Made by a program: the position numbers and the translations under genes. Below, in pieces: positions 52,180 through 63,368 of a DNA stretch of 64,000 nucleotides (the first letter of the stretch is position 1; each line of letters starts with the position of its first letter). Origin of the DNA: Sporosarcina luteola (lineage in GTDB: Bacteria > Bacillota > Bacilli > Bacillales_A > Planococcaceae); assembly GCA_014204635.1 (NCBI GenBank), contig JACHLS010000015.1, positions 1-64,000 of the forward strand, written 5' to 3'. The notes below the pieces were generated by a model. It was not told the origin of the DNA, did no database searches, and was given only the letters and a program-made list of their open reading frames with translations.

Positions 52180-52208
52180 ATTATACAACTTTTCAGATAA
52201 AATTTCAA
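52180..52208 (-). promoter_or_regulatory. trpP promoter
   Basis: TTGAAA (52208-52203), 17-nt spacer, TATAAT (52185-52180) on the minus strand; the -35 sits right at the end of hit. Confidence 0.8.
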
Positions 52209-52210
52209 GG

Positions 52211-52636
52211 TCAGTCTTGCAATTTGTTTCGAATGCCTGCTGCAATTTGTTTGATGCGCTCCTGGGGAAGTTCCTCTACTTTTGGATCCCAGGTGAACTG
52301 GAAACCATCCGTTTGATCAAATCGCGGGATAAAATGCATATGGAAATGGAAGACGGCCTGTCCTGCAGCAGCTCCATTGTTTTGAAGAAGGTTCAATCCG
52401 GCAGGCGTAAATTCTTCCTTCAGTGCATTTGCTATTTTCGGTGCAACTGAAAATAGGCGGGCAGCTTCTTCCTCGGTCATGTCATAGATGTTTTCCCGAT
52501 GTGTTTTAGGGATCAGCAGCAAATGCCCCTCACTAACAGGTCCGATATCCATGAAGGCGATGACATGTTCATCTTCATAAACGATCTCTCCAGGAATGGA
52601 GCCTTCAATGATTTTACAAAATAAACAACTTGTCAT
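52211..52636 (-). CDS. hit: HIT-family nucleotide hydrolase
   Basis: 141 residues. CxxC zinc-like SCLFCKIIEGSIPGEIVYEDEHVIAFMDI at the start and the histidine triad HFHMHF (H97, H99, H101). It hydrolyses AMP derivatives of the Hint type, such as adenosine 5'-phosphoramidates. ATG 52636 follows AAAGGATG; upstream ATGs in frame lack ribosome sites. It is transcribed divergently from ecsA, as in B. subtilis. Confidence 0.95.
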   Translation of the reverse strand: MTSCLFCKIIEGSIPGEIVYEDEHVIAFMDIGPVSEGHLLLIPKTHRENIYDMTEEEAARLFSVAPKIANALKEEFTPAGLNLLQNNGAAAGQAVFHFHMHFIPRFDQTDGFQFTWDPKVEELPQERIKQIAAGIRNKLQD

Positions 52637-52817
52637 TGATATACATCCTTTCATTTGTATGTTCTTCTCCAACTCCAAGAGAAGCACCTGCTGCGTTCTT
52701 TCACAAGGTGCAGCATTAATTTTTATAGTTTAGCATACTTTTTTAGTAGAAGGGTGAGATGGGCAAAGCATTCCAGTCAAATATTTGTTAAAATGAGGTG
52801 AAGAATGGAGGATGGTC

Positions 52818-53567
52818 ATGGCAATTCTCGAAGTGGAACAAGTCACAGGCGGTTATACACGCAGTCCCGTGCTGCACGATTTATCGTTTGAAATCAAGAG
52901 CGGTGAGTTGGTGGGACTGATCGGCTTAAACGGTGCGGGAAAAAGTACGACAATTAAACATATTATTGGATTAATGCACCCACATAGCGGCGATATTCGG
53001 GTCAATGGTATGACATTCAAGGAAAATCCGGAACAATACCGGAAATCCTTTACCTATATACCGGAGACGCCGATTCTGTATGAAGAGCTGACGCTGCGGG
53101 AACATTTAGAGCTGACAGCAATGGCATATGGCGTCGAGCAGGAAGTGTTTGAAGCCAGATCGGAACAATTGTTGAAAGAATTTATGATGGAAAAGAGATT
53201 AAAATGGTTTCCAGCCCATTTTTCCAAAGGGATGCGGCAAAAAGTGATGATCATGTGTGCATTTCTTGTGGAGCCATCTTTGTATATCATCGATGAACCT
53301 TTTGTCGGCCTGGACCCGATTGGCATTCAATCATTGCTTGACCAGATTACGGAGCGGAAGAACAATGGGGCTTCGGTACTCATGTCTACCCATGTATTGT
53401 CAACGGCCGAAAAGTATTGCGACCGAATCATCTTGCTGCATGAAGGACGAGTTCGTGCACATGGTACTATGGACGACCTGCGAAGTGCCTTTAATCGGCC
53501 TGGCGCCTCGTTGGATGAGCTGTATATCGCGATGACAAAGGAACGGAACCATGAAGGACTTGCGTAA
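52818..53567 (+). CDS. ecsA: ABC transporter ATP-binding protein EcsA
   Basis: 249 residues: Walker A GLNGAGKSTTIKHI, signature FSKGMRQKVM, Walker B LYIIDEPFVGLDP. With EcsB it forms an ABC transporter that affects protein secretion, competence and intramembrane proteolysis by RasP in B. subtilis; it probably exports peptide fragments. ATG 52818 is spaced correctly from GGAGG, while the ATG at 52812 touches it. It overlaps ecsB by 17 nt. Confidence 0.95.
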   Translation: MAILEVEQVTGGYTRSPVLHDLSFEIKSGELVGLIGLNGAGKSTTIKHIIGLMHPHSGDIRVNGMTFKENPEQYRKSFTYIPETPILYEELTLREHLELTAMAYGVEQEVFEARSEQLLKEFMMEKRLKWFPAHFSKGMRQKVMIMCAFLVEPSLYIIDEPFVGLDPIGIQSLLDQITERKNNGASVLMSTHVLSTAEKYCDRIILLHEGRVRAHGTMDDLRSAFNRPGASLDELYIAMTKERNHEGLA

Positions 53568-54753
53568 TATTTGGAGCGACCGGTTCATCCATTACATGAA
53601 CGAGGTCCAACGGTACATGAAATTTGTTTTTACGGGGCATTTGGCGATCGTCCTCGTCTTTACGATCGGAGCTGGCGGTTATGCTTATAGCAATTGGTTG
53701 AAGGAAGTGCCTGAAAATTTTCCGGCGGCACTCTTGGCCTCTTTGTTAATTGCCATACCGCTTGCGATCTCAGCTCCAGTTACCCTGTTGAAGCCAGCAG
53801 ATGCAGTTTTCTTCTTGCCGCTGGAAAGCAAGCTTGATCATTATACGAAACGCTCTTTGCGCTGGACATTTCTCTCCCAGCTGCCCATCCCTCTTCTGTT
53901 ATTCATTGTTGCCATGCCACTCTTGTCAGCGACGAATACAGGGAGCAATATCAGCTATGCGGCGGTAGCAGTTTTCATTGTACTCTTAAAATGGCTATTT
54001 GCGGAGACGGAATATTCATTTCATCATGCGAGAAGCGGGGATGCCATCTGGGTTGATCGGATCGTCCGTTATCTACTCGCGTTTGCGACGCTCTATTCCG
54101 GTTTGGCCGGTTATCCATATGTATTGATTGGTACCGGTTTGGCGACGGCTCTGTATGATGTGTATTGGAGAAGACAACGGATGGAAAAACCATTTCCGTA
54201 CGATCATTTCATTAAAATGGAGCAAAATCGGATGATGCGGTTCTACCGATTTGCCAACTATTTTACGGATGTGCCGCATGTGAAAGGATCGGTCAGCAGA
54301 AGAGGCTGGCTCGGGTTTATTCTGTCTAACCCGGTTTTCAGAAAAACAAAGCCACAAGCATTCCTGATCAAACGGACTTTGGTCCGTACGGATGATATCT
54401 TTTGGCTGTGGGTGAGACTTACGGTCCTGTCCGTGTTAGGCGTTCTCTTTATTCCGTTTCTTATCGGCGTGTATCTATTTTCAGGGGCATTGGCATTCGC
54501 TACAGCTCTCCAGCTATATAATGCCTTGAAGATGGGAGACGATTTCCGGATGGATATGCTGTTTCCGGAAAGCGACAGGGAGCGGCCGCAAGCTATACGC
54601 AGCACGGTTAGGAATGGACAATGGGTGCAGGCATTAATCGTTATGGCAGCGGCATTCTTCGCGTTTGGTCTGTCCGTGCAGCCCATCTTGATAGGACTGG
54701 TCGTCATGCTGATTTCGGAAGCTACCGTACGGTCTGCATCCAAAGGGGCTTGA
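53551..54753 (+). CDS. ecsB: ABC transporter permease EcsB
   Basis: 400 residues with about ten hydrophobic helices, beginning MKDLRNIWSDRFIHYMNEVQRYMKFVFTGHL, the EcsB signature. Motifs ALLASLLIAIPLAISAPVTLLKPADAVFFLPLE and DVYWRRQRMEKPF are also typical. Partner of EcsA, translated by overlap. The B. subtilis ecsC gene is not present after it. Confidence 0.94.
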   Translation: MKDLRNIWSDRFIHYMNEVQRYMKFVFTGHLAIVLVFTIGAGGYAYSNWLKEVPENFPAALLASLLIAIPLAISAPVTLLKPADAVFFLPLESKLDHYTKRSLRWTFLSQLPIPLLLFIVAMPLLSATNTGSNISYAAVAVFIVLLKWLFAETEYSFHHARSGDAIWVDRIVRYLLAFATLYSGLAGYPYVLIGTGLATALYDVYWRRQRMEKPFPYDHFIKMEQNRMMRFYRFANYFTDVPHVKGSVSRRGWLGFILSNPVFRKTKPQAFLIKRTLVRTDDIFWLWVRLTVLSVLGVLFIPFLIGVYLFSGALAFATALQLYNALKMGDDFRMDMLFPESDRERPQAIRSTVRNGQWVQALIVMAAAFFAFGLSVQPILIGLVVMLISEATVRSASKGA

Positions 54754-54815
54754 AAAAACAAATTGGCACGGAATATAGTTAAATCGGTTCAAAAAATAGA
54801 ATATTCCCAAAACCC

Positions 54816-54845
54816 TTGCAACTATTCGGTTTAGTTCGGTATAAT
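54816..54845 (+). promoter_or_regulatory. Promoter of the IDEAL-domain gene
   Basis: TTGCAA (54816-54821), 18-nt spacer containing TTCGGTTTAGTTCGG, TATAAT (54840-54845). Confidence 0.75.
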
Positions 54846-54873
54846 AACGAAAAGGGCATCAGGGGTGAGGGAG

Positions 54874-55110
54874 ATGGAAAATAACTATTCGTATACGGAG
54901 TTCCTAAAAGCAGTGGGGAAAAACAGTTCAACGTTGCATGCCGAAAAGCTACTGAACGATATTTATATGGATCTGTTCCTCAACCACATACACCGCGAAC
55001 AAACGAAAAAAAGGTTGCTGGAATTGATTGATCGGGCACTTGATAATCGGGACGTCGACGCATTTGAGCGGCACACGGACGAATTGTTAAAACTGGAAAT
55101 GGGAAACTGA
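54874..55110 (+). CDS. IDEAL-domain protein
   Basis: 78 residues. The C-terminal ~40 residues contain the IDEAL motif ([22 protein letters not shown]), seen in YpiB-like and other small Firmicute proteins, often at the end of regulators such as ComK-associated factors. The N-terminal half is helical ([20 protein letters not shown]). ATG 54874 is preferred over GTG 54865. Own promoter and terminator. Function unknown. Confidence 0.83.
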   Translation: MENNYSYTEFLKAVGKNSSTLHAEKLLNDIYMDLFLNHIHREQTKKRLLELIDRALDNRDVDAFERHTDELLKLEMGN

Positions 55111-55118
55111 TGAATGTA

Positions 55119-55153
55119 ACGCTGTACAAGGTATTTGCCTGTACAGCGTTTTT
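55119..55153 (+). terminator. Terminator of the IDEAL-domain gene
   Basis: AACGCTGTACA...TGTACAGCGTT followed by TTTAATTTG. Confidence 0.9.
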
Positions 55154-55238
55154 AATTTGTCCGTGGGCAAAGTGGGTATACATGGCATAGAACGAATATC
55201 CGGACGACATAGGCGTTTCAGTCGAAAACACATGATAA

Positions 55239-55252
55239 AAAACGTACGTTCG
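55239..55252 (+). promoter_or_regulatory. Probable LexA (SOS) box upstream of uvrB
   Basis: AAAACGTACGTTCG fits the Bacillus LexA consensus CGAAC-N4-GTTCG with a perfect right half and two mismatches in the left. It lies 67 bp before the uvrB start, where uvrBA in B. subtilis is SOS-controlled. Confidence 0.55.
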
Positions 55253-55318
55253 CTTATTTCTTTAGAAATGGCAGTAACTATGATAGAATATAGACAATTC
55301 ATTCAGGGAGGGACTCCT

Positions 55319-57301
55319 ATGGTCCAAACTTTCGATTTACAAGCCCCTTACACGCCACAGGGCGATCAGCCTTCCGCGATCGCCAAGCTCGTACAAGGGA
55401 TCGAACAAGGAAAAAAGCACCAGACCTTGCTGGGTGCTACGGGGACGGGCAAGACGTTTACCGTTTCTAACGTAGTCACTCAGGTGAATAAACCAACTCT
55501 CGTCATTGCCCACAATAAAACGTTGGCGGGACAATTATATAGCGAATTTAAAGAATTCTTTCCGAACAATGCGGTTGAGTATTTTGTCAGTTTTTATGAT
55601 TATTACCAGCCGGAAGCGTACGTGCCGCATACGGATACGTATATAGAGAAAGATGCTACGATCAATGATGAGATCGATAAGCTCCGCCACTCAGCGACCT
55701 CCTCATTATTTGAACGCAATGATGTTCTCATTGTCGCCTCGGTATCCTGTATTTACGGCCTCGGTTCCCCGGAGGAATACGGCAAGCATGTCGTTTCGCT
55801 TCGTCCAGGCATGGAAATTGGAAGAAATGAACTTCTTAGAAGGTTTGTAGATATTCAGTATTCCCGCAATGACATCAACTTCACCCGCGGGACTTTCAGA
55901 GTGAGGGGGGACGTCGTAGAGATCTTTCCAGCTTCAGAAGACGAGCACTGCATCCGCATCGAATTTTTCGGGGATGAAATTGACCGGATCCGCGAAGTCG
56001 ATTCGCTTACCGGGGAAATTTTAGGAGAACGGGAACACGTAGCCATCTTCCCGGCTTCCCACTTTGTCACCGGCGAAGATAAACTGACAAAAGCGATTGC
56101 AAATATTGAGATTGAACTGGAAGAACGGCTGAAAGTGCTTCGTGAGCAGGACAAATTGCTGGAAGCCCAGCGGCTGGAACAAAGAACCCGCTACGACCTT
56201 GAAATGATGAGGGAAATGGGATTCTGTTCCGGAATCGAAAACTACTCCCGTCATTTGACATTGCGTCCAGCCGGGGCTACACCTTATACGCTTCTTGATT
56301 ATTTTCCGGATGATTTTCTCATGGTCATCGATGAGAGCCATGTTACATTGCCACAGGTAAGGGCGATGTATAACGGCGACCAGGCGCGGAAGCAGGTGCT
56401 AGTCGATCATGGCTTCCGTTTGCCTTCCGCACTGGACAATCGCCCGTTGATGTTCGAGGAATTTGAACGCTATGCCAATCAGTCAATTTATGTCTCGGCA
56501 ACACCAGGGCCATATGAGATCGAGCGCTCGCCGGAAATGGTCGAACAGATCATCCGACCGACCGGATTGCTCGACCCGGTGATTGAAGTGCGGCCGATCG
56601 AAGGACAGATTGATGACCTGATTGATGAGATCAATGAGCGTACGAAGAGAAATGAAAGGGTATTGATCACTACGCTCACAAAGAAAATGTCCGAGGACTT
56701 GACCGATTATTTAAAAGAGATTGGCGTTAAAGTACAGTACCTACACTCTGAGATAAAAACTTTGGAGCGGATTGAAATTATTCGTGAACTGCGCCTTGGA
56801 ACCTATGATGTATTAGTGGGCATCAACTTGCTCCGTGAAGGACTAGATATCCCTGAGGTGTCCTTGGTCGCCATTTTGGACGCGGATAAAGAAGGCTTCC
56901 TACGTTCCGAACGTTCGCTCATCCAAACGATTGGACGGGCCGCGCGAAATTCCGAGGGCCATGTCATCATGTATGCGGACCGCTACACCGATTCCATGAA
57001 TAAAGCGATCGAGGAAACGAAGCGGAGACGGGAAGTCCAAATGGCGTACAACGAAAAACATGGCATTACACCGACGACGATCAAAAAAGAAGTGCGGGAT
57101 GTCATCCGGGCTACTCAAGTTGCCGAGGATACGGTGTCCTATGTGGAAAAAGCGACGAAAGGAAAGTCGCTGACGAAGGCAGAAAAGGAAACGCTCCTTG
57201 TCACACTGGAAAAAGAGATGAAAGAGGCGGCGAAAGCCTTGGATTTCGAAAGGGCCGCAGAATTGCGTGATACGATTCTAGAATTGAAGGCTGAAAGGTG
57301 A
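55319..57301 (+). CDS. uvrB: UvrABC excinuclease subunit B
   Basis: 660 residues. Superfamily 2 helicase fold with Walker A GATGTGKT (39-46), the beta-hairpin [11 protein letters not shown] that clamps damaged DNA, DESH (Walker B), and the helicase motifs [16 protein letters not shown] and QTIGRAARN. The C-terminal UVR motif ([22 protein letters not shown]) binds UvrC or UvrA. It verifies lesions handed over by UvrA in nucleotide excision repair. ATG 55319 follows AGGGAGG; the frame is open to 55157 without a site. uvrA begins 7 nt after the stop. Confidence 0.97.
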   Translation: MVQTFDLQAPYTPQGDQPSAIAKLVQGIEQGKKHQTLLGATGTGKTFTVSNVVTQVNKPTLVIAHNKTLAGQLYSEFKEFFPNNAVEYFVSFYDYYQPEAYVPHTDTYIEKDATINDEIDKLRHSATSSLFERNDVLIVASVSCIYGLGSPEEYGKHVVSLRPGMEIGRNELLRRFVDIQYSRNDINFTRGTFRVRGDVVEIFPASEDEHCIRIEFFGDEIDRIREVDSLTGEILGEREHVAIFPASHFVTGEDKLTKAIANIEIELEERLKVLREQDKLLEAQRLEQRTRYDLEMMREMGFCSGIENYSRHLTLRPAGATPYTLLDYFPDDFLMVIDESHVTLPQVRAMYNGDQARKQVLVDHGFRLPSALDNRPLMFEEFERYANQSIYVSATPGPYEIERSPEMVEQIIRPTGLLDPVIEVRPIEGQIDDLIDEINERTKRNERVLITTLTKKMSEDLTDYLKEIGVKVQYLHSEIKTLERIEIIRELRLGTYDVLVGINLLREGLDIPEVSLVAILDADKEGFLRSERSLIQTIGRAARNSEGHVIMYADRYTDSMNKAIEETKRRREVQMAYNEKHGITPTTIKKEVRDVIRATQVAEDTVSYVEKATKGKSLTKAEKETLLVTLEKEMKEAAKALDFERAAELRDTILELKAER

Positions 57302-57308
57302 AATGTAA

Positions 57309-60182
57309 ATGAGAAATAACGAGATTGTGATTCAAGGGGCACGTGCCCATAATTTGAAAAATATAGACGTGACCATACCGCGCGATCAACTGGTCGTCAT
57401 GACTGGCTTGTCGGGATCCGGAAAGTCTTCGCTCGCTTTCGATACAATCTATGCGGAAGGGCAGCGCAGATATGTAGAGTCCCTGTCGGCATATGCACGC
57501 CAATTCCTAGGGCAGATGGACAAGCCGGATGTCGATGTCATCGAAGGGTTGTCTCCAGCCATCTCTATCGACCAGAAGACTACGAGCCGGAATCCACGTT
57601 CGACTGTCGGCACTGTCACTGAAATCTACGATTATTTGCGATTGCTGTATGCACGAATCGGCAAACCAATCTGCCCGGTGCACGGAATAGAAATCACTTC
57701 TCAGACGATCGAGCAAATGGTGGACCGGATTATGGAGTTTCCTGAAAGAACTCGCCTTCAAATCTTGGCGCCTGTCGTTTCCGGCCGCAAGGGTACGCAT
57801 GCGAAACTGATAGAGGATATTAAGAAGCAGGGATATGTGCGCATCCGGGTGGATGGGGAGACGATGGACCTGGATGACAACATTGAGTTGAATAAAAATA
57901 AAAAGCATACGATCGAAGTGGTCATTGACCGGATCGTTTTGAAGGAAGGCATCGAACCACGACTGAGCGACTCGCTCGAATCTGCTCTCCGGCTTGCGGA
58001 AGGAACGGTCCTCGTCGATATCATCGATGGAGATGAGTTGTTATTCAGTGAACATCACGCCTGTCCGCTATGCGGATTTTCAATCGGCGAGTTGGAGCCG
58101 CGGATGTTTTCCTTTAATAGTCCGTTCGGCGCTTGTCCTGAGTGCGATGGACTCGGTACAAAACTGGAAGTCGATCCAGAGCTGATCATGCCCGATCGTT
58201 CACTGTCGCTGAAGGAGCATGCCATTGCACCGTGGGAGCCGACCAGTTCCCAATACTATCCTGAATTGCTGAAGACGGTCGCAAAGCACTTCGGCATTTC
58301 GATGACGGTTCCAGTAAGTGAGCTTTCAGAAGAGGATGTAAACAAATTAATGTACGGTTCCCGAGATGATCTGATCAAATTCAAATACACAAATGAATTC
58401 GGCAATACCCGCGTGAACAATATTTATTTTGAAGGGGTATTGGCGAATGTAGAACGACGTTTCAGGGAAACGTCATCAGACTATATCCGGGAGCAAATGG
58501 AGAAATACATGGCGCAACGTCCGTGCCCCGCGTGCCATGGCTATCGACTGAAAGAAGAGTCGCTGGCTGTCAAAGTGAACGGCCGCCATGTCGGCCAGGT
58601 GACGGACTTGTCGATTACAGAGGCGGATCGTTTCTTCAAAGAGCTGGAACTGTCAGAGAAAGACCGGCAGATTGCTAATATGATCTTGAGAGAAATCGAG
58701 GAGAGACTCGGTTTTCTCATTAATGTAGGTCTGGATTACTTAACTTTATCCCGGGCAGCCGGCACGTTGTCCGGAGGGGAAGCGCAGCGGATTAGACTGG
58801 CCACGCAAATTGGCTCGCGCTTGACGGGCGTTCTCTATATTTTGGATGAACCGTCTATCGGACTTCATCAGCGGGATAATGATCGTCTGATCGGCACACT
58901 CCAAAGCATGCGGGATATCGGGAATACGCTAATTGTCGTTGAACATGATGAAGATACAATGATGGCGGCTGATTACTTGATTGATATCGGACCTGGCGCG
59001 GGCGCCGCTGGAGGACAGATCGTTTCTGCCGGCACTCCCAACCAAATTATGGAGGACCCGAATTCTTTGACGGGACAATATCTAAGCGGAAAACGGTTTA
59101 TTCCGCTGCCGCTCGAGCGGAGAGAATCGGATGGCAGGAACATAACGATAACGGGCGCTTCTGAAAACAACTTGAAACAAGTGGATGTCGATTTCCCGCT
59201 CGGCCAATTCATTGCGGTGACCGGCGTGTCAGGCTCCGGGAAGAGTACACTTGTGAATGAAGTGCTATATAAAGTGCTTGCTCAAAAATTGAATCGATCC
59301 AAACAGAAACCGGGTGATTTCGATACCGTTTCAGGAGTGGAAGAACTCGAAAAAGTAATCGATATCGATCAATCCCCTATTGGCCGCACGCCTCGGTCGA
59401 ATCCTGCCACATACACAGGGGTCTTCGATGATATACGAGATGTTTTTGCCATGACAAATGAAGCGAAAGTGCGAGGTTACAAAAAAGGACGTTTCAGTTT
59501 CAATGTAAAAGGCGGCCGTTGTGAAGCTTGCCGGGGGGATGGAATCATCAAAATTGAAATGCATTTCCTCCCAGACGTCTATGTCCCTTGTGAAGTGTGC
59601 CATGGAAAACGATATAACAGGGAAACGTTAGAAGTGACATATAAGGGAAAAAACATTGCAGACGTCCTCTCGATGACAGTGGAAGATGCGCTCGTCTTTT
59701 TCGAAAACATACCGAAAATCAGCAGAAAACTGCAAACGATTGTAGACGTAGGGCTTGGCTATGTGCAAATGGGACAACCGGCGACAACCTTGTCCGGCGG
59801 GGAGGCGCAGCGAGTGAAATTAGCCTCCGAATTGCATAAACGTTCCAATGGCAAGACATTCTATATTTTGGATGAACCGACGACAGGGCTCCATGTCCAT
59901 GATATTTCAAAATTGCTGCTCGTCTTGCAACGGTTAGTAGATACCGGAAATACCGTTCTTGTCATTGAGCATAACTTGGATGTCATCAAAACAGTGGACC
60001 ACATCATTGATCTGGGTCCGGAAGGCGGACAAAATGGCGGACAGATCATAGCGTTCGGAACGCCCGAGGAAGTGGCGAACGTCCAGAAATCTTACACGGG
60101 TCATTATTTAAAACCAATCCTGGAACGGGATCGGAAAAGAATGAAAGATAAAATAGACGAAGCACAATCTGTCGGTAAATGA
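57309..60182 (+). CDS. uvrA: UvrABC excinuclease subunit A
   Basis: 957 residues. Two ABC ATPase modules, each with Walker A ([14 protein letters not shown] near 31; [14 protein letters not shown] near 640) and LSGGEAQR signatures. Zinc fingers CPLC...CPEC (~253-283) and CEAC...CEVC (~738-766) are complete. UvrA recognises bulky DNA lesions and loads UvrB. It shares the uvrB operon; AAGGTGAAA precedes the ATG. Confidence 0.97.
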   Translation: MRNNEIVIQGARAHNLKNIDVTIPRDQLVVMTGLSGSGKSSLAFDTIYAEGQRRYVESLSAYARQFLGQMDKPDVDVIEGLSPAISIDQKTTSRNPRSTVGTVTEIYDYLRLLYARIGKPICPVHGIEITSQTIEQMVDRIMEFPERTRLQILAPVVSGRKGTHAKLIEDIKKQGYVRIRVDGETMDLDDNIELNKNKKHTIEVVIDRIVLKEGIEPRLSDSLESALRLAEGTVLVDIIDGDELLFSEHHACPLCGFSIGELEPRMFSFNSPFGACPECDGLGTKLEVDPELIMPDRSLSLKEHAIAPWEPTSSQYYPELLKTVAKHFGISMTVPVSELSEEDVNKLMYGSRDDLIKFKYTNEFGNTRVNNIYFEGVLANVERRFRETSSDYIREQMEKYMAQRPCPACHGYRLKEESLAVKVNGRHVGQVTDLSITEADRFFKELELSEKDRQIANMILREIEERLGFLINVGLDYLTLSRAAGTLSGGEAQRIRLATQIGSRLTGVLYILDEPSIGLHQRDNDRLIGTLQSMRDIGNTLIVVEHDEDTMMAADYLIDIGPGAGAAGGQIVSAGTPNQIMEDPNSLTGQYLSGKRFIPLPLERRESDGRNITITGASENNLKQVDVDFPLGQFIAVTGVSGSGKSTLVNEVLYKVLAQKLNRSKQKPGDFDTVSGVEELEKVIDIDQSPIGRTPRSNPATYTGVFDDIRDVFAMTNEAKVRGYKKGRFSFNVKGGRCEACRGDGIIKIEMHFLPDVYVPCEVCHGKRYNRETLEVTYKGKNIADVLSMTVEDALVFFENIPKISRKLQTIVDVGLGYVQMGQPATTLSGGEAQRVKLASELHKRSNGKTFYILDEPTTGLHVHDISKLLLVLQRLVDTGNTVLVIEHNLDVIKTVDHIIDLGPEGGQNGGQIIAFGTPEEVANVQKSYTGHYLKPILERDRKRMKDKIDEAQSVGK

Positions 60183-60287
60183 AACTTCCAGTCCCCCGAT
60201 TCGTATATATAAGTATTACAACATGGATGGCAGACGTGTATTCCTTACGGCTGGTTATCTGTCCGTTACTAATGAGGAGGCGGAATG

Positions 60288-61448
60288 ATGCAAAACGAAC
60301 GTAAACGAATTTTGACTATGGTGGAAAATGGCACGATTACAATTGAAGAGGCACTCACTTTGTTGGAAGCGATGGAGAAGTCAGGTGGTCACTCGAAGAA
60401 GGTTGAAACCCCAATAGAACCTGCTTATGAAAAGTCTTCCTATGATGACGATGTGGATTACGAGTCGAAATCAACGAAAAGAGAAGAGTCAATGGATGAC
60501 TTTTTGAACGATCTTCGCAAGGATGTAGGTCATGTAGGCGAACGCTTTATGCAATTCATGCAGACGGCCGTGCAGCGTGTGAGAACATTCGACTTCGATT
60601 CGCCTTTTGGTTCAAGCACTTCCTTCACCCATTCCATTACGAAATCGGTTGACGATCTGAATGAAATTATTGCCGACATTGACAATGGAAGATTGACGAT
60701 TCGAGCGAGTGAAGATCAGGAAAGCAACGTAGTGGTAGCCGACTTCACAGTGAAAGCATTCAATCAGAAGTCTGATGAGGAAGCAAAAGAGGAATTCCTA
60801 AAGAAACTTGTATTTATGAATGATGATGGCAAGCTTCGCATTGTAAGTGATCTGAAACTGATTCAAGTCAATGTGGATCTTACTGTGCCCAAGAAGGAAT
60901 ATGAGAAGTTCTCGATCCGGTTATTGAATGGCGGGACGCTGTTGGATTCCATATCCACTTCGAAACTTTACTGTAAAACTGCAAACGGAAAAATCGAAGC
61001 GTCCCATTTACAGTTTGAAGAGGCTGAACTGGAAACGGGGAATGGTACGATCCAGCTGAAAGAAAGTGACGGCAAAGTACTGACAGCCGAAACAATGAAC
61101 GGACGGGTGTATATCAGTGGTTCCATAACAGATGTGGAAGCCAAATCTCTGAACGGACATGTCGTAGTGACGACAACTGATCGGGATGCCAAAAGAGTTG
61201 AAGCCCGTACTGTCAGCGGATCAGTGGAAATTTATGTTCCTTCCGATATCGCATTGGCGGGCGAAATCTCCTCGAACATGGGCCGTCTTGATTTGCAATT
61301 GAACGACGTGCATCGGACGAGAGTGGAAGAGCAATTTTTACACCGCTCCATTGGTTTCCATAAGGGAACCGAAGAAGATCGCACGGCGCTTCATATAAAC
61401 GGTGAAGCTAAGTCGGGCTCTGTCATTGTCTGTTACAACGCAAACTAA
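60288..61448 (+). CDS. yvlB: YvlB-like DUF4097 protein
   Basis: 386 residues. The N-terminal ~45 residues (RKRILTMVENGTITIEEALTLLEAME) form the small helical domain seen in YvlB/LiaX-type proteins; an acidic linker follows, and ~120-386 is a beta-rich DUF4097 adhesin-like repeat region with GKIEASHLQFEEAELETGNGTIQL and ETMNGRVYISGS turns. No signal peptide or membrane helix. Relatives belong to envelope-stress regulons (LiaRS, sigma-W). It follows uvrA as in B. subtilis; ATG 60288 or 60285 after GAGGAGG. Confidence 0.88.
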   Translation: MQNERKRILTMVENGTITIEEALTLLEAMEKSGGHSKKVETPIEPAYEKSSYDDDVDYESKSTKREESMDDFLNDLRKDVGHVGERFMQFMQTAVQRVRTFDFDSPFGSSTSFTHSITKSVDDLNEIIADIDNGRLTIRASEDQESNVVVADFTVKAFNQKSDEEAKEEFLKKLVFMNDDGKLRIVSDLKLIQVNVDLTVPKKEYEKFSIRLLNGGTLLDSISTSKLYCKTANGKIEASHLQFEEAELETGNGTIQLKESDGKVLTAETMNGRVYISGSITDVEAKSLNGHVVVTTTDRDAKRVEARTVSGSVEIYVPSDIALAGEISSNMGRLDLQLNDVHRTRVEEQFLHRSIGFHKGTEEDRTALHINGEAKSGSVIVCYNAN

Positions 61449-61461
61449 CATATGCAAGAAA

Positions 61462-61500
61462 AAAGTCGTCATGATGACCTATCATGATGACTTTTTTTAT
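61462..61500 (+). terminator. Terminator after yvlB
   Basis: AGTCGTCATGAT-GACCT-ATCATGATGACT followed by TTTTTTT. Confidence 0.93.
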
Positions 61501-61591
61501 GCAATTGTCCGTTTTTATGCTGAATTGATTTCAATTGAAATGGTTCATGGTAAAATGGTGCAAGGACATTTGACGAGAGGTGGGGGGAATA

Positions 61592-62542
61592 TTGTCTACG
61601 GTGATAGTCAAAGATATACAAGAAAAGTTTGATCTTGCTTTATTAGCTGGAGAAGCAGGACTGAATCGCTGCATTACATTGAGCGATATCTCGAGGCCCG
61701 GACTGGAATTAGCCGGTTTTTTGGAATATTATCCCGCCGCAAGAGTGCAGTTGTTAGGCAAAACAGAACTTGCGTTTTTTTACAGCCTTCCACAAGACAT
61801 ACGGATTGAACGGATGGAACGGCTCTGTTCCGAAATGACGCCTGCCATTATTGTCGCTCATGGACAGGAAGCCCCTGCGGAATTGCAATTAGCCGCTGAA
61901 AAGTGCCGAATTCCAGTACTGCAGACTGATAATCCGACAACCCGTTTTTCCGGCATGCTTACCAATTACTTAGAAGGACGTCTTGCTCCGATGACAACTG
62001 TCCATGGTGTATTAGTGGATGTGTATGGAATCGGTGTTCTGATTACAGGCAAAAGCGGTGTCGGAAAGAGCGAAACTGCTTTGGAGCTTGTGAAACGAGG
62101 CCACCGCTTGGTTGCGGATGACAGCATTGAGATTAGACAGGTCGCCAAAAATGTGTTGATCGGCAATGCGCCGAAGCTTCTCCGGCATATGCTGGAAATA
62201 CGGGGCATCGGCATTATTGATATGATGACTTTGTTTGGAGCCAGTGCGGTGAAAGATGATAAACGAATCTTGCTGGTCATTGATCTTGAAGTATGGGATC
62301 CCGCCAAGGTATATGATCGGTTAGGCATCGATGAAAAAAAGATGGCGATTATGGACTCAGAATTGACGAAACTGACAGTGCCTGTCCGTCCGGGTCGGAA
62401 CTTGTCCGTCATTATCGAAGTTGCTGCCATGGATTACCGGATGAAACGTCTCGGAATCAATGCAGCCGAGAATTTTACAAAGAAACTTGAAATGGAAATA
62501 AACAGGAAAACGATGCCTGTGGAAACAGAGGGGAACGAATGA
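61592..62542 (+). CDS. hprK: HPr kinase/phosphorylase
   Basis: About 316 residues. The N-terminal domain (~1-130) is followed by the kinase core: [30 protein letters not shown] with the P-loop, ADDSIEI, and the family signature [20 protein letters not shown]. It phosphorylates HPr and Crh on Ser46 in response to fructose-1,6-bisphosphate and reverses this with phosphate, steering catabolite repression. The start is probably TTG 61592 (GGGGGG 4-9 nt upstream); GTG 61604 is possible. lgt begins 4 nt after the stop. Confidence 0.95.
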   Translation: MSTVIVKDIQEKFDLALLAGEAGLNRCITLSDISRPGLELAGFLEYYPAARVQLLGKTELAFFYSLPQDIRIERMERLCSEMTPAIIVAHGQEAPAELQLAAEKCRIPVLQTDNPTTRFSGMLTNYLEGRLAPMTTVHGVLVDVYGIGVLITGKSGVGKSETALELVKRGHRLVADDSIEIRQVAKNVLIGNAPKLLRHMLEIRGIGIIDMMTLFGASAVKDDKRILLVIDLEVWDPAKVYDRLGIDEKKMAIMDSELTKLTVPVRPGRNLSVIIEVAAMDYRMKRLGINAAENFTKKLEMEINRKTMPVETEGNE

Positions 62543-62545
62543 GAT

Positions 62546-63352
62546 ATGTTTGAATTAGGCGCAATCAACCCGGTTGCATTTGAGTTAGGGCCCATTTCGG
62601 TCCGGTGGTACGGTATCTTAATTACACTCGGTATCGTGCTGGCCTTCCTTGTCGTGCAAAGGGAAATGGTCAAAAGAGGCATGCACCCTGATTTTTTGAC
62701 TGACTTGCTCATTTGGGCTGTCCCCATTTCAATCATCAGTGCGCGGATTTATTATGTCATCTTTCAATGGGATGTGTATAAGGACAACCCTGCTGAAATC
62801 ATTAAGGTTTGGGAAGGCGGAATCGCCATCCATGGCGCACTCATCGGTGCCTTTCTGACAGCCTATTTTTATACGAAGAAGCGAGGCATCTCTTTTTGGA
62901 AAGTTGCAGATATCGCAGTGCCGGGTATTTTGATCGGCCAAATTATCGGCAGGTGGGGAAACTTCATGAACCAAGAGGCGCATGGAGGGCCCGTATCCGA
63001 ATCCTTTATGCAAAACACAATCATTCCGGATTGGATCATGAATCAAATGACAATTGACGGCGTGACCTATCATCCGACGTTCCTGTATGAATCCCTTTGG
63101 AATGTTGTCGGGTTGTTGATCGTGCTCGTCATCAGAAGAATGAATTTGAGGCGCGGGGAAGTGTTCTTCTTCTATCTCGTCTGGTATTCGATCGGCCGAT
63201 TTTTTATCGAAGGGATGCGGACGGACAGTCTGTACGGCGGAGATCTCCGAGCAGCGCAAATTGTATCCATTCTTGCCATCGTAGCCGGAATCAGTCTTTT
63301 TATTTATAGAAGGTTCATACAGAAAGTGGAAGTGAAATACGAAGATGAGTAA
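62546..63352 (+). CDS. lgt: Prolipoprotein diacylglyceryl transferase
   Basis: 268 residues, seven membrane helices. The Lgt signature GRWGNFMNQEAHGG (~134-147) and WYGILITLGIVLAFLV at the start are plain, as is RFFIEGMRTDSL. It moves diacylglycerol from phosphatidylglycerol to the lipobox Cys of prolipoproteins, including PrsA from this window. It is in the hprK-lgt-yvoD operon typical of Bacilli; the next gene overlaps or abuts its stop. Confidence 0.96.
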   Translation: MFELGAINPVAFELGPISVRWYGILITLGIVLAFLVVQREMVKRGMHPDFLTDLLIWAVPISIISARIYYVIFQWDVYKDNPAEIIKVWEGGIAIHGALIGAFLTAYFYTKKRGISFWKVADIAVPGILIGQIIGRWGNFMNQEAHGGPVSESFMQNTIIPDWIMNQMTIDGVTYHPTFLYESLWNVVGLLIVLVIRRMNLRRGEVFFFYLVWYSIGRFFIEGMRTDSLYGGDLRAAQIVSILAIVAGISLFIYRRFIQKVEVKYEDE

Positions 63353-63368
63353 ACAAGGGGCCAGGGAA

